Positions 18,204 to 27,220 of a stretch of 64,000 nucleotides of DNA are shown piece by piece. Origin of the DNA: Paracoccus denitrificans. Its GTDB lineage: Bacteria; Pseudomonadota; Alphaproteobacteria; Rhodobacterales; Rhodobacteraceae. The position numbers and the translations under genes are program-made. The notes under the pieces are model-generated. The model did not search any database. It was not told where the DNA came from and saw only the letters and a program-made list of their open reading frames with translations. Each line of letters begins with the position of its first letter. Position 1 is the stretch's first letter. Where the stretch lies: NCBI RefSeq assembly GCF_900100045.1, contig NZ_FNEA01000004.1:1-64000 (forward strand). The letters run 5' to 3'.

Positions 18204-18217
18204 TGTTACCGCTAACA
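18204..18217. promoter_or_regulatory. Palindromic operator upstream of zwf
   Basis: TGTTACCGCTAACA, the exact reverse complement of the operator at 16307-16320. It ends 36 bases before the zwf ATG. The repetition at two genes of one pathway makes a real regulator site likely; the regulator gene is not in the window. Confidence 0.78.
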
Positions 18218-18253
18218 TCGGCTAATCGGCAGATCAGCGATGAGGAGGCAGCG

Positions 18254-19705
18254 ATGGTTTCACGCATCATTCCGGTTGAGGATTTCGACCTGGTGATCTT
18301 TGGTGCAACCGGCGACCTGGCCAGGCGCAAGATCGTGCCCGGGCTTTACCGGCGTTTCGTGGCCGGGCAGGTGCCGGACAGCGCGCGCATCATCGGCGCG
18401 GCCCGCACCCGTCAGGACGACGATGCCTTCCGCGCCGAGATGCGGGCCGCGATCGAGGAGTTCATCGGCCCCGGCCAGGACCCGGCGCAGCTTTCGGCCT
18501 TTCTGGACATGCTGGGCTATGTCGCCATCGACGCACGCGGCACCGACGGCTGGGCCGAGCTCAAGGCGCGGGTGCGTCCGGGGGTGGTGCATGCCTTCTA
18601 TTTCTCGGTCGCGCCGGCGCTTTTCGGCGATATCGCCGAGCGGCTGGCGGCCAATGGCATCGCCGATGCGGACAGCCGCATCGTCGTCGAAAAGCCCTTT
18701 GGCCGCGACCTTGCCACCGCGCGCGCGCTGAATGCGACGCTGGCCCGGCATTTCGACGAGAACCAGATCTACCGGATCGACCATTATCTCGGCAAGGAAA
18801 CCGTCCAGAACCTGATGGCGGTGCGCTTTGCAAACATCCTGTTCGAGCCGCTGTGGAACGCGCAATATGTGGACCATGTCCAGATCACCGTGGCCGAGAC
18901 GGTGGGCGTCGGCGGGCGTGGCGAATATTACGACCATTCCGGTGCCATGCGGGACATGGTGCAGAATCACCTGATGCAGCTTCTGTGCCTGATCGCGATG
19001 GAGCCGCCCTATCATTTCGATCCCGATGCGGTGCGCGACGAAAAGCTCAAGGTGATCCGCGCGCTCGAGCCGCTCGCGGCCGAGGACATCGTGCGCGGCC
19101 AGTATGTGGCCGGCCCCGACGGCCCCGGCTATCTGGAGGATGCCGAAAACCCGCTCTCGCGCACCGAAAGCTTCGTGGCGCTGAAGGTGCGGATCGCCAA
19201 CTGGCGCTGGACCGGCACACCCTTCTATCTGCGCACCGGCAAGCGGCTGCGTGCGCGCACCAGCGAGATCGTCGTCACCTTCAAGGAGCCGCCGCATTCG
19301 ATCTTCGACGACGGCGGCACGCATAAGGCGAACCAACTGGTCATCAAGCTGCAGCCGAACGAGGGCATGCACCTGACCGTGATGATCAAGGAGCCGGGAC
19401 CGGGCGGCATGCGCCTGGTGCAGGTGCCGCTGGACATGAGCTTTGCCGATGCGCTGGGGGCCGAGGGCTCCGACATGCCCGACGCCTATGAGCGGTTGAT
19501 CATGGACGTGATCCGCGGCAACCAGACCCTGTTCATGCGCGGCGACGAGGTCGAGGCCGCCTGGGCCTGGACCGACCCGATCATCGGGGCCTGGGAGGCC
19601 GGCTCGAAGCGGCCCGAGCCCTACGACCCCGGCTCCAGCGGCCCCGAGGAGGCGCTGCGCCTGCTGCATCGCGACAACCGTCGCTGGAGGGAGATCCGGC
19701 CATGA
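18254..19705 (+). CDS. zwf: Glucose-6-phosphate 1-dehydrogenase
   Basis: Oxidises glucose 6-phosphate to the lactone with NAD(P), the entry to the Entner-Doudoroff and pentose phosphate routes. The 483-residue product has the nucleotide loop GATGDLA at residues 17-23 and the active-site signature RIDHYLGKE with His177. The start ATG 18254 is preceded by AGGAGG at 18243-18248; a longer frame from 18179 would place the operator inside the gene, so the shorter form is preferred. The stop overlaps pgl (ATGA), giving zwf-pgl-pgi as one operon under the 14-bp operator. Confidence 0.97.
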   Translation: MVSRIIPVEDFDLVIFGATGDLARRKIVPGLYRRFVAGQVPDSARIIGAARTRQDDDAFRAEMRAAIEEFIGPGQDPAQLSAFLDMLGYVAIDARGTDGWAELKARVRPGVVHAFYFSVAPALFGDIAERLAANGIADADSRIVVEKPFGRDLATARALNATLARHFDENQIYRIDHYLGKETVQNLMAVRFANILFEPLWNAQYVDHVQITVAETVGVGGRGEYYDHSGAMRDMVQNHLMQLLCLIAMEPPYHFDPDAVRDEKLKVIRALEPLAAEDIVRGQYVAGPDGPGYLEDAENPLSRTESFVALKVRIANWRWTGTPFYLRTGKRLRARTSEIVVTFKEPPHSIFDDGGTHKANQLVIKLQPNEGMHLTVMIKEPGPGGMRLVQVPLDMSFADALGAEGSDMPDAYERLIMDVIRGNQTLFMRGDEVEAAWAWTDPIIGAWEAGSKRPEPYDPGSSGPEEALRLLHRDNRRWREIRP

Positions 19706-20376
19706 CCCTGGAATTCATCGAATATCCCGACCGCGAGATGCTGTTTCTGTCCCTGACCGACCGCTTGGCGGGGCAGCTGTCGCAGCATTTGCGGGTGAAC
19801 GACAGCGCCAGTCTCTGCGTGCCGGGCGGCACCACGCCGGCGCCGCTTTACGACTATCTCTCGGGCAGCGAGGTCGACTGGCCGCGCGTCGCCGTGCTGC
19901 TCAACGACGAGCGCTGGGTGGATGGCGAGCATCTGCGCTCGAACGGCCGGCTCCTGCGCCGCCACCTGCTCAAGGACAAGGCGGCGGCGGCTCGCTATAT
20001 CGACCTCTATACCGGCGACGAACGCCCCGAGGATGCGGTGCCGGCGCTGGCCGAGGCCATCGCCCCGCATCTGCCGCTGACCGTGCTGCTGCTGGGCATG
20101 GGCACCGACATGCATACCGCAAGCCTGTTCCCAGCCGCCTCGGAAACCGTGCTGGCGCTGGCGCCCGACGCCCCGCCGGTAATGGCTGTCAACAGCGTCA
20201 AGGACGAGCCCAGGATCACCCTGACCGCCTCGGCGCTGCGCGGTGCGATCAACACCCATCTGCTGATCGCCGGCGCCGACAAGCGCGAGGCTTTCGAGCG
20301 TGCGCAGGGCCTCGACCCGACCGAGGCGCCGATCCGCGCTTTCCTTGGCGACATCACCGTGCATTGGGCAGAGTGA
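19702..20376 (+). CDS. pgl: 6-phosphogluconolactonase
   Basis: Hydrolyses 6-phosphogluconolactone to 6-phosphogluconate, the substrate of Edd. The 224-residue length fits the DevB/Pgl family. Motifs: SLCVPGGTTPAPLYDYL (phosphate loop), VLLNDERWV, LLLGMGTDMHTASLFP, and a C-terminal AGADKREAFERA segment with a Lys near the active site. The start overlaps the zwf stop, and pgi begins one base after its stop, consistent with tight co-expression. Confidence 0.95.
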   Translation: MTLEFIEYPDREMLFLSLTDRLAGQLSQHLRVNDSASLCVPGGTTPAPLYDYLSGSEVDWPRVAVLLNDERWVDGEHLRSNGRLLRRHLLKDKAAAARYIDLYTGDERPEDAVPALAEAIAPHLPLTVLLLGMGTDMHTASLFPAASETVLALAPDAPPVMAVNSVKDEPRITLTASALRGAINTHLLIAGADKREAFERAQGLDPTEAPIRAFLGDITVHWAE

Positions 20377-20377
20377 C

Positions 20378-21979
<1,602 letters not shown>

Positions 21980-21980
21980 A

Positions 21981-22024
21981 CTTCTTCGTTCCCAAAATAC
22001 TCATGGGACGGTGCCACCGGCACC
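21981..22024. repeat. GAGTATTTGG-type repeat plus hairpin after pgi
   Basis: Bases 21981-22002 read cttcttcgttcccaaaatac-tc, the reverse complement of the dispersed motif. Immediately after, 22010-22015 (ggtgcc) and 22019-22024 (ggcacc) form a perfect short hairpin. Confidence 0.6.
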
Positions 22025-22119
22025 ATCCCCGCCGATTTACCCCATCCCGCTGCAGATTCCGGGATTGACCCGCTCCGCATCCCGACTAGCCTTGGCCCGC
22101 GCAGTGAGGAAGGAAAGCC

Positions 22120-23409
22120 ATGGATCTTCTGGCCAAGGCAACGGCCATTGTCGGTGGGGCAATGGTGCTGATGCGCCGGATGGGCGCCCCCCGGACGCCG
22201 GCATTCGGGTCCAGCCCCGCCATCCCCGAGGCGAAGAAACAGGGCATCATGACCCTGAAGATGCCCACCGGCCGCGGCTGGGCGCCGGGGCAATTGCCCA
22301 AGGCCGCACCCGGCCTGCGCGTCGATGCCTTCGCCCGCGAATTGCGCCATCCGCGCTGGATCGAGGTGCTGCCCAATGGCGACGTGCTGGTGGCCGAGGC
22401 CCTGCAAGAGGCCAGCCCGCCGCGATCGCTGCTCGACCGCGCCGCCCAGGCCACCATGCGCCGCGCCCGCGCGCTGGGAACCAGCGCCAACCGCATCACG
22501 CTGTTGCGCGACCGCGATGGCGACGGCGTGGCCGAAACGCGCGAGGTCTTCCTCGAAGGCCAGCGCCAGCCCTTCGGCATGGCCCTGGTCGGCGACACCT
22601 TCTATGTCGGCAATACCGACGGCATCGTCGCCTTTCCCTATGCGCCCGGCGCGACGCGGCTCGACGGGCTGGGCCGCAGGCTTGTCGAGTTCAAGCCCGG
22701 CGGGCATTGGACGCGCAGCCTGATCGTCTCGCCCGACCGCAAGCGGCTTTACTGCGGCGTCGGCTCGCTGACCAATATCGCCGACGACGGCATGGAGGCG
22801 GAACAGGGCCGTGCCGCGATCTGGGAACTGGACCTGGAAACCGGCCAGGCCCGCATCTTCGCCTCGGGTCTGCGCAATCCGGTCGGCATGGCCTGGGAGC
22901 CCTCGACCGGCGCGCTCTGGACCGTGGTGAACGAACGCGACGGGTTGGGCGACGAGACGCCGCCCGATTACCTGACCTCGGTGCAGGAGGGCGGTTTCTA
23001 CGGCTGGCCCTATTGCTACTGGGGGCGGATCGTCGACGACCGCGTGCCGCAGGATCCGGCCGAGGTAGCCCGCGCCATCGCCCCGGACTATGCCCTCGGC
23101 GGCCATACCGCCTCGCTGGGCCTGTGCTGGATGCCCGAGGGCACGCTGCCGGGCTTTCCCGACGGCATGGCGATCGGCCAGCACGGCTCGTGGAACCGCT
23201 CGACGCTTTCGGGCTACAAGCTGATCTTCGTGCCCTTCCAGGATGGTCGCCCCTCGGGTCCGCCGCGCGACATCCTGTCGGGTTTTCTGTCCGAGGACGA
23301 GAAATACTCCCATGGCCGCCCCGTCGGCGTGACCATTGGCCCGGATGGCAGGTCGCTCCTGATGGCCGATGACGTGGGTGACGTGATCTGGCGGGTCAGT
23401 GCCGCCTGA
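22120..23409 (+). CDS. Sorbosone dehydrogenase-like PQQ sugar dehydrogenase
   Basis: A 429-residue six-bladed beta-propeller protein of the glucose/sorbosone dehydrogenase family, usually PQQ-dependent and periplasmic. Propeller landmarks: LRHPRWIEVLPNGDVLVAEA, ANRITLLRDRDGDGV (calcium-like loop), RQPFGMALVG, IFASGLRNPVGMAWEP, VQEGGFYGWPYCYWG and IGQHGSWNRS. The N-terminus has only a weak hydrophobic stretch (ATAIVGGAMVLM), so export is uncertain. It is transcribed alone, separated from pgi by a hairpin. Substrate unknown; the position next to glucose genes is suggestive only. Confidence 0.85.
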   Translation: MDLLAKATAIVGGAMVLMRRMGAPRTPAFGSSPAIPEAKKQGIMTLKMPTGRGWAPGQLPKAAPGLRVDAFARELRHPRWIEVLPNGDVLVAEALQEASPPRSLLDRAAQATMRRARALGTSANRITLLRDRDGDGVAETREVFLEGQRQPFGMALVGDTFYVGNTDGIVAFPYAPGATRLDGLGRRLVEFKPGGHWTRSLIVSPDRKRLYCGVGSLTNIADDGMEAEQGRAAIWELDLETGQARIFASGLRNPVGMAWEPSTGALWTVVNERDGLGDETPPDYLTSVQEGGFYGWPYCYWGRIVDDRVPQDPAEVARAIAPDYALGGHTASLGLCWMPEGTLPGFPDGMAIGQHGSWNRSTLSGYKLIFVPFQDGRPSGPPRDILSGFLSEDEKYSHGRPVGVTIGPDGRSLLMADDVGDVIWRVSAA

Positions 23410-23424
23410 CCGCGTCCGGCCGCT

Positions 23425-24300
23425 TCAGAACCACTGGCCCGGCTCCATCAGCCCGAAATCCATCAACTGCTGCGCATTCCACTGGAAAGGGTGCGAGTTA
23501 CGCCAGCGAAAGCTGCGGATATGCCCGCGCGAGCCGGGATTCCTGGCCAGCGCCTTGGCCACCCGGAACGAGGCGATGGCCGCGGTCAGGTTGTTGTGCC
23601 AGGGACAGGCATAGGTGTTGTATTCCTCGACATTGAAGCGGTGATCGGGCAGGAGCCGCAGCCCCGGCTGGCTGCGGAACAGCGCGATGCGGTCGATGCG
23701 GCGGCGATCCTGCGGCAGGTGCTCCTCGAAGCGCCAGCGCAGCCCGCCATGGAAGTCCAGCTGACGTTCCTTGTAGCGGCCGTCGCGGTCCATGCGGCCA
23801 AGCGCGTAATAGCCGGTGCGGTCGAACATCGCCTCGTCCAGGCTGACCGCATCGGGAAAACGCTCCAGATCCGGGGCATAGAGGTCGATGACATAGGTCA
23901 GCATCGCCCGCCGCCGTTCCTCGGCGTGAAAGGTCAGCATCTCGCCCACGGTGCGGCTTTCCGAGAAGGGATAGAACAGGAATTCCGCATTGTAGCCGTA
24001 ATAAAGCCAGGTATCGGCGGGCGCGGCCTCGATCACCGCATTGACCGCCTCGACATGCGCCCGGCCGCGGCGCGAATCGTGGCGCAGGTTGACGATTCGC
24101 TTCGCGCCGTCCTCGGGCAGGGCATGGGCCGGCAGCGGCTCGGGCGAGAGCGCCAGGATCAGCTTGAACCCGGCGGTCAGGTGATGCGCCAGCGTCTGCT
24201 GAACCGCGGCCTCGTCCTCGATCAGCACCAGCGCGATGGGTCCCTTGTCCAGCCGGTCGCGCGCGTTCTTCAGGAAATCGGCGAGGCTGGGAAAGCTCAT
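23425..24300 (-). CDS. Glycosyltransferase family 2-like protein
   Basis: A 291-residue soluble protein. Around residue 90 it has a nucleotide-sugar-like fold pattern and an unusual tyrosine-rich segment (TWLYYGYNAEFLFYPF). Conserved-looking aromatic/acidic stretches follow (LTYVIDLYAPDLE, FDRTGYYALGRMDRDGR, NTYACPWHNNL). Rhodobacterales relatives are labelled family 2 glycosyltransferases, as I recall, but a canonical DXD is not evident. It starts at ATG 24300, overlapping the stop of the upstream Ala-rich gene (ATGA), so both form an operon convergent with the sorbosone dehydrogenase gene. Confidence 0.55.
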   Translation of the reverse strand: MSFPSLADFLKNARDRLDKGPIALVLIEDEAAVQQTLAHHLTAGFKLILALSPEPLPAHALPEDGAKRIVNLRHDSRRGRAHVEAVNAVIEAAPADTWLYYGYNAEFLFYPFSESRTVGEMLTFHAEERRRAMLTYVIDLYAPDLERFPDAVSLDEAMFDRTGYYALGRMDRDGRYKERQLDFHGGLRWRFEEHLPQDRRRIDRIALFRSQPGLRLLPDHRFNVEEYNTYACPWHNNLTAAIASFRVAKALARNPGSRGHIRSFRWRNSHPFQWNAQQLMDFGLMEPGQWF

Positions 24301-24881
24301 GGCAGGGCTGCCTTGATCTGGTCCAGCGCCTGCGCCAGTGCCGCCGGGTCCAGGGCCGCGTTGTCGAGCAGCGCGATCAGCCCGGCCTTGCGTTCGGCGG
24401 AAAGGCCCGATTGCTCGATCATGGTGCGCACCTTGCCCGCGTCGAACCCCTGCGGGGTCAGGGCGGCGTCGATCCCGACCGCTTCGCTGGCGGCAACGGC
24501 GGCTGCCTCGGCCTGCTCGGGCGTGGCATTGGCCGCCGCCGCTGCATCCGCGGCGCGGTCGGCTGCGGCGATGGCGGCTTCGGCCGCCGCCTCGGCCTGT
24601 TCGGCGGCAGAGCCGGCCGCGCCGACCGCCGCCTGTCCGGCCGAGATCGAGGCATCGGCCGCCGCATCCGCCGCGATGGCGGCCGCATCGGCCGCGGCGT
24701 CGGCCGCCGCGTTGGCGCTTTCCTGCGCCGGGGGCTGGTCGGCTGCGGGTGCTGCGGGCGTGGCGGGGGACTCGGCCGGCGGCGTGCTGCCTGCCAGGCG
24801 GGTCGGGTCGCCGCCGTTCCACAGCCACAATCCGCCAAGCGCGAGGGCCAGAATCACGATCAAGGCCAGGATTTTCTGCAT
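24297..24881 (-). CDS. Ala-rich membrane-anchored protein
   Basis: A 194-residue protein with one N-terminal hydrophobic segment (IVILALALGGLWLW, residues 7-20), which may be a signal anchor. A Pro/Ala linker follows, then about 70 residues dominated by AADAAADAAA-like repeats that would form a long amphipathic helix. The C-terminal 50 residues (VRTMIEQSGLSAERKAGLIALLDNA) look globular. It is likely anchored in the inner membrane facing the periplasm. Function unknown. It is translationally coupled to the downstream glycosyltransferase-like gene. Confidence 0.7.
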   Translation of the reverse strand: MQKILALIVILALALGGLWLWNGGDPTRLAGSTPPAESPATPAAPAADQPPAQESANAAADAAADAAAIAADAAADASISAGQAAVGAAGSAAEQAEAAAEAAIAAADRAADAAAAANATPEQAEAAAVAASEAVGIDAALTPQGFDAGKVRTMIEQSGLSAERKAGLIALLDNAALDPAALAQALDQIKAALP

Positions 24882-25116
24882 CGTCTTCTCCGTCAGGGCT
24901 GCGGCGGTTCGGGTCCTCTATGCCATGCCGCGGCAAGGGGGAAAAGCGCCCCGGCGACGCAGGTGCCGCATGCCTGCGCATGGCTGCGTCAACCGTTGCG
25001 CGAAAGTGCGGGGACGGCCGCCAAACCTTGGCCAGACTCATCGAATCCGGTTGAAAATCCGCCTGCGCAGGACTATTTAACCGCCCGAAAGCCCCGGCAA
25101 TACAAGGAAGACAGCC

Positions 25117-25656
25117 ATAGCCCGCAGACCGCATAACGCTCCGCCCACCCGTGACACCGGCCCCCGCGTCAACGAGCGCATCCGAGTCGCCGAAATCCGC
25201 CTGATCGGTGCGGATGGCGAGAATGTCGGTGTCGTGACACCCGCCCGCGGTCTGGAGCTTGCACAGGAAGCCGGGCTTGATCTTGTCGAAATCTCGCCGA
25301 ATGCCACGCCCCCGGTCTGCAAGATCATGGACCTGGGCAAGTTCAAGTATGAACAGCAAAAGCGCGAGGCCGAGGCCCGCAAGAAGCAGAAGATCATCGA
25401 GATCAAGGAGATCAAGTTCCGTCCCGGGACCGATACCCATGATTACGACGTCAAGATGCGTTCGGTCATGAAGTTCCTGGCCGAGGGCGACAAGGTCAAG
25501 ATCACCCTGCGCTTCCGCGGCCGCGAGATGGCCCACCAGCAGCTTGGGCTTGAGCTTCTGAACCGCGTCGCCGCCGACGTGGGCGAGGCCGGCAAGGTCG
25601 AATCGATGCCCAAGCTGGAAGGGCGTCAGATGGTCATGATGATCTCGCCGAGATAA
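25117..25656 (+). CDS. infC: Translation initiation factor IF-3, AUA start
   Basis: Binds the 30S subunit and proofreads initiator tRNA and the start codon. The frame contains the full N-domain ([21 protein letters not shown], residues about 14-34) and C-domain ([15 protein letters not shown], then GREMAHQQ). No ATG, GTG or TTG exists upstream of the N-domain in this frame. The only suitable codon is ATA at 25117, six bases after AAGGAAG, giving 179 residues that begin ARRPHN. Non-AUG infC starts let IF-3 repress its own translation in bacteria where this was studied. A start at 25234 would delete the first 39 residues. Confidence 0.9.
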   Translation: MARRPHNAPPTRDTGPRVNERIRVAEIRLIGADGENVGVVTPARGLELAQEAGLDLVEISPNATPPVCKIMDLGKFKYEQQKREAEARKKQKIIEIKEIKFRPGTDTHDYDVKMRSVMKFLAEGDKVKITLRFRGREMAHQQLGLELLNRVAADVGEAGKVESMPKLEGRQMVMMISPR

Positions 25657-25668
25657 GGGGCTTTGGAG

Positions 25669-26130
25669 ATGGCGGCCGAGGTGACGATTCTGGTTCTGCG
25701 TGAACCGGGCGCCGATCCGGCGCTGCCCCTGCCCGAATACCAGACCCGCGGTTCGGCCGGCGCCGACCTGCGGGCCGACCTGGGCGGGGGCGAGCTGGTG
25801 CTCGATCCCGGCCAGATCCGCCTGGTTCCCACCGGGCTGCGCGTGCAGATCCCCGAGGGATACGAGATGCAGGTCCGCCCCCGCTCCAGCCTGGCGCTGA
25901 AGCATGGCGTGACGCTGCCCAACACGCCGGGGACCATCGACAGCGATTATCGCGGGCCGCTGGGCGTGATCATGATAAACCTCAGCCAGCAGCCCTATAC
26001 CATCCATCATGGCGAGCGCATCGCCCAGGCCGTCGTCGCCCCGGTGACCCGCGCGGCCTATGTCATGGCCGAGGCGCTGGAGCAGACCGCGCGCGGCGAG
26101 GGCGGCTTCGGCTCGACCGGGCGGGCCTGA
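25669..26130 (+). CDS. dut: dUTP diphosphatase
   Basis: Hydrolyses dUTP to dUMP, keeping uracil out of DNA and feeding dTMP synthesis. The 153-residue trimeric-type dUTPase shows all five motifs: [43 protein letters not shown] and the C-terminal [11 protein letters not shown] that closes over the active site. ATG 25669 is chosen over the upstream TTG 25663; AAGGGG lies in front. It is 12 bases after infC and may be co-transcribed with it. Confidence 0.96.
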   Translation: MAAEVTILVLREPGADPALPLPEYQTRGSAGADLRADLGGGELVLDPGQIRLVPTGLRVQIPEGYEMQVRPRSSLALKHGVTLPNTPGTIDSDYRGPLGVIMINLSQQPYTIHHGERIAQAVVAPVTRAAYVMAEALEQTARGEGGFGSTGRA

Positions 26131-26134
26131 GCCC

Positions 26135-27187
26135 GTGCTGATCCTTGCAATCATGCTTGCCGTGCTGGTCGCGGCGCGCCTGCTTGGCTGGCCGGCATGG
26201 CGCGGCTGGGCGGGTGTGGCGGCGCTGTGGCTGGCTGCCGTTGCCGCGCTGGTGCTGGCGCCGGGCAGCGGGGTCGCGCACCTGGTCGGCGGCGATGCCC
26301 GGGTCTGGGTGCTGGGCGGCGGCGTTGTGGCGCTGCTGCTGGGCTATCGCCTGCTGCTGCGCCAGTTGCATCGCCGGGCCGTTCCCGTGCCGGAGGCCCC
26401 GCAGCCGTCAGCGCAATCCGGCCCGCTGTCTGACCCCGAGCTTGACCGCTATGCCCGCCATATCGTGTTGCGCGAACTGGGCGGGCCGGGGCAGGCGGCC
26501 TTGAGGCGCGCCCGCGTGCTGGTGGTCGGCGCAGGCGGGCTGGGCGCGCCGGTCTGCCTTTATCTTGCTGCCGCTGGCGTTGGGCGGATCACGGTGGCCG
26601 ACGACGACCATGTCGGCCTGTCGAACCTGCAACGCCAGGTGATATTCCGCAGCGCCGATGACGGCCGCCCCAAGGCCGAGGCCGCGCGCGATGCCATGCT
26701 GGCGCTGAACCCGCATGTCGAGGTCGCGGCGCTGAACCGTCGCATCACCGATGCCGATGCCGCGCTGATCGCCGAACATGACCTGGTGCTGGACGGCACC
26801 GACAGCTTCGCCGCGCGCCGTGCGGTGAATGCGGCCTGCGTCGCGGCTGGCGTGCCGCTGGTCGCCGGCGCCATCGCGCAATGGGAAGGGCAGGTGACCA
26901 TCTGGGATCCGCGCCATGGCGCGCCCTGCATGACCTGCATTTTCCCCGAGGCGCCGGCCCCGGGCCTTGCGCCGGCCTGCGCCGAGGCGGGCGTCGTCGG
27001 CCCGCTGCCCGGCGTCATCGGCAGCCTGATGGCGCTGGAGGCGATCAAGCTGATTGCCCGCACCGGCGAGCCCTTGCGCGGCCGCATGCTGATCTTCGAC
27101 GGGCTTTACGGCGAGAACCGGCTGATGAAAATCTCGCGACGTGCCGATTGCCCCACCTGTGGCTCTGGACATTTCCGCGCAGGCTGA
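26135..27187 (+). CDS. MoeB/ThiF/HesA-family protein with N-terminal membrane segments
   Basis: Adenylating E1-like enzyme that activates the C-terminus of a small sulfur-carrier protein (MoaD or ThiS type). The catalytic part (residues about 100-350) has RYARHIVLRELGG, the nucleotide loop GAGGLGAPV, DDDHVGLSNLQRQ and the DGTDSF segment. It also has the zinc-binding pair CMTC near residue 265 and CPTC near the end. Unusually, residues 1-80 contain two or more hydrophobic stretches, so the enzyme seems anchored in the membrane. Start GTG 26135 lies four bases after dut; ATG 26153 is the alternative. Whether it serves molybdopterin or thiamine is undecided. Confidence 0.88.
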   Translation: MLILAIMLAVLVAARLLGWPAWRGWAGVAALWLAAVAALVLAPGSGVAHLVGGDARVWVLGGGVVALLLGYRLLLRQLHRRAVPVPEAPQPSAQSGPLSDPELDRYARHIVLRELGGPGQAALRRARVLVVGAGGLGAPVCLYLAAAGVGRITVADDDHVGLSNLQRQVIFRSADDGRPKAEAARDAMLALNPHVEVAALNRRITDADAALIAEHDLVLDGTDSFAARRAVNAACVAAGVPLVAGAIAQWEGQVTIWDPRHGAPCMTCIFPEAPAPGLAPACAEAGVVGPLPGVIGSLMALEAIKLIARTGEPLRGRMLIFDGLYGENRLMKISRRADCPTCGSGHFRAG

Positions 27188-27220
27188 AACACTCGCGGCC
27201 AACCGGAAAAGGAGGCTCGC

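Noticed and set aside
23425..26154. A 909-codon minus-strand frame
   Set aside because: Only its last third is the real glycosyltransferase-like gene. The upstream part lies antisense to infC and dut and arises from high-GC codon bias.
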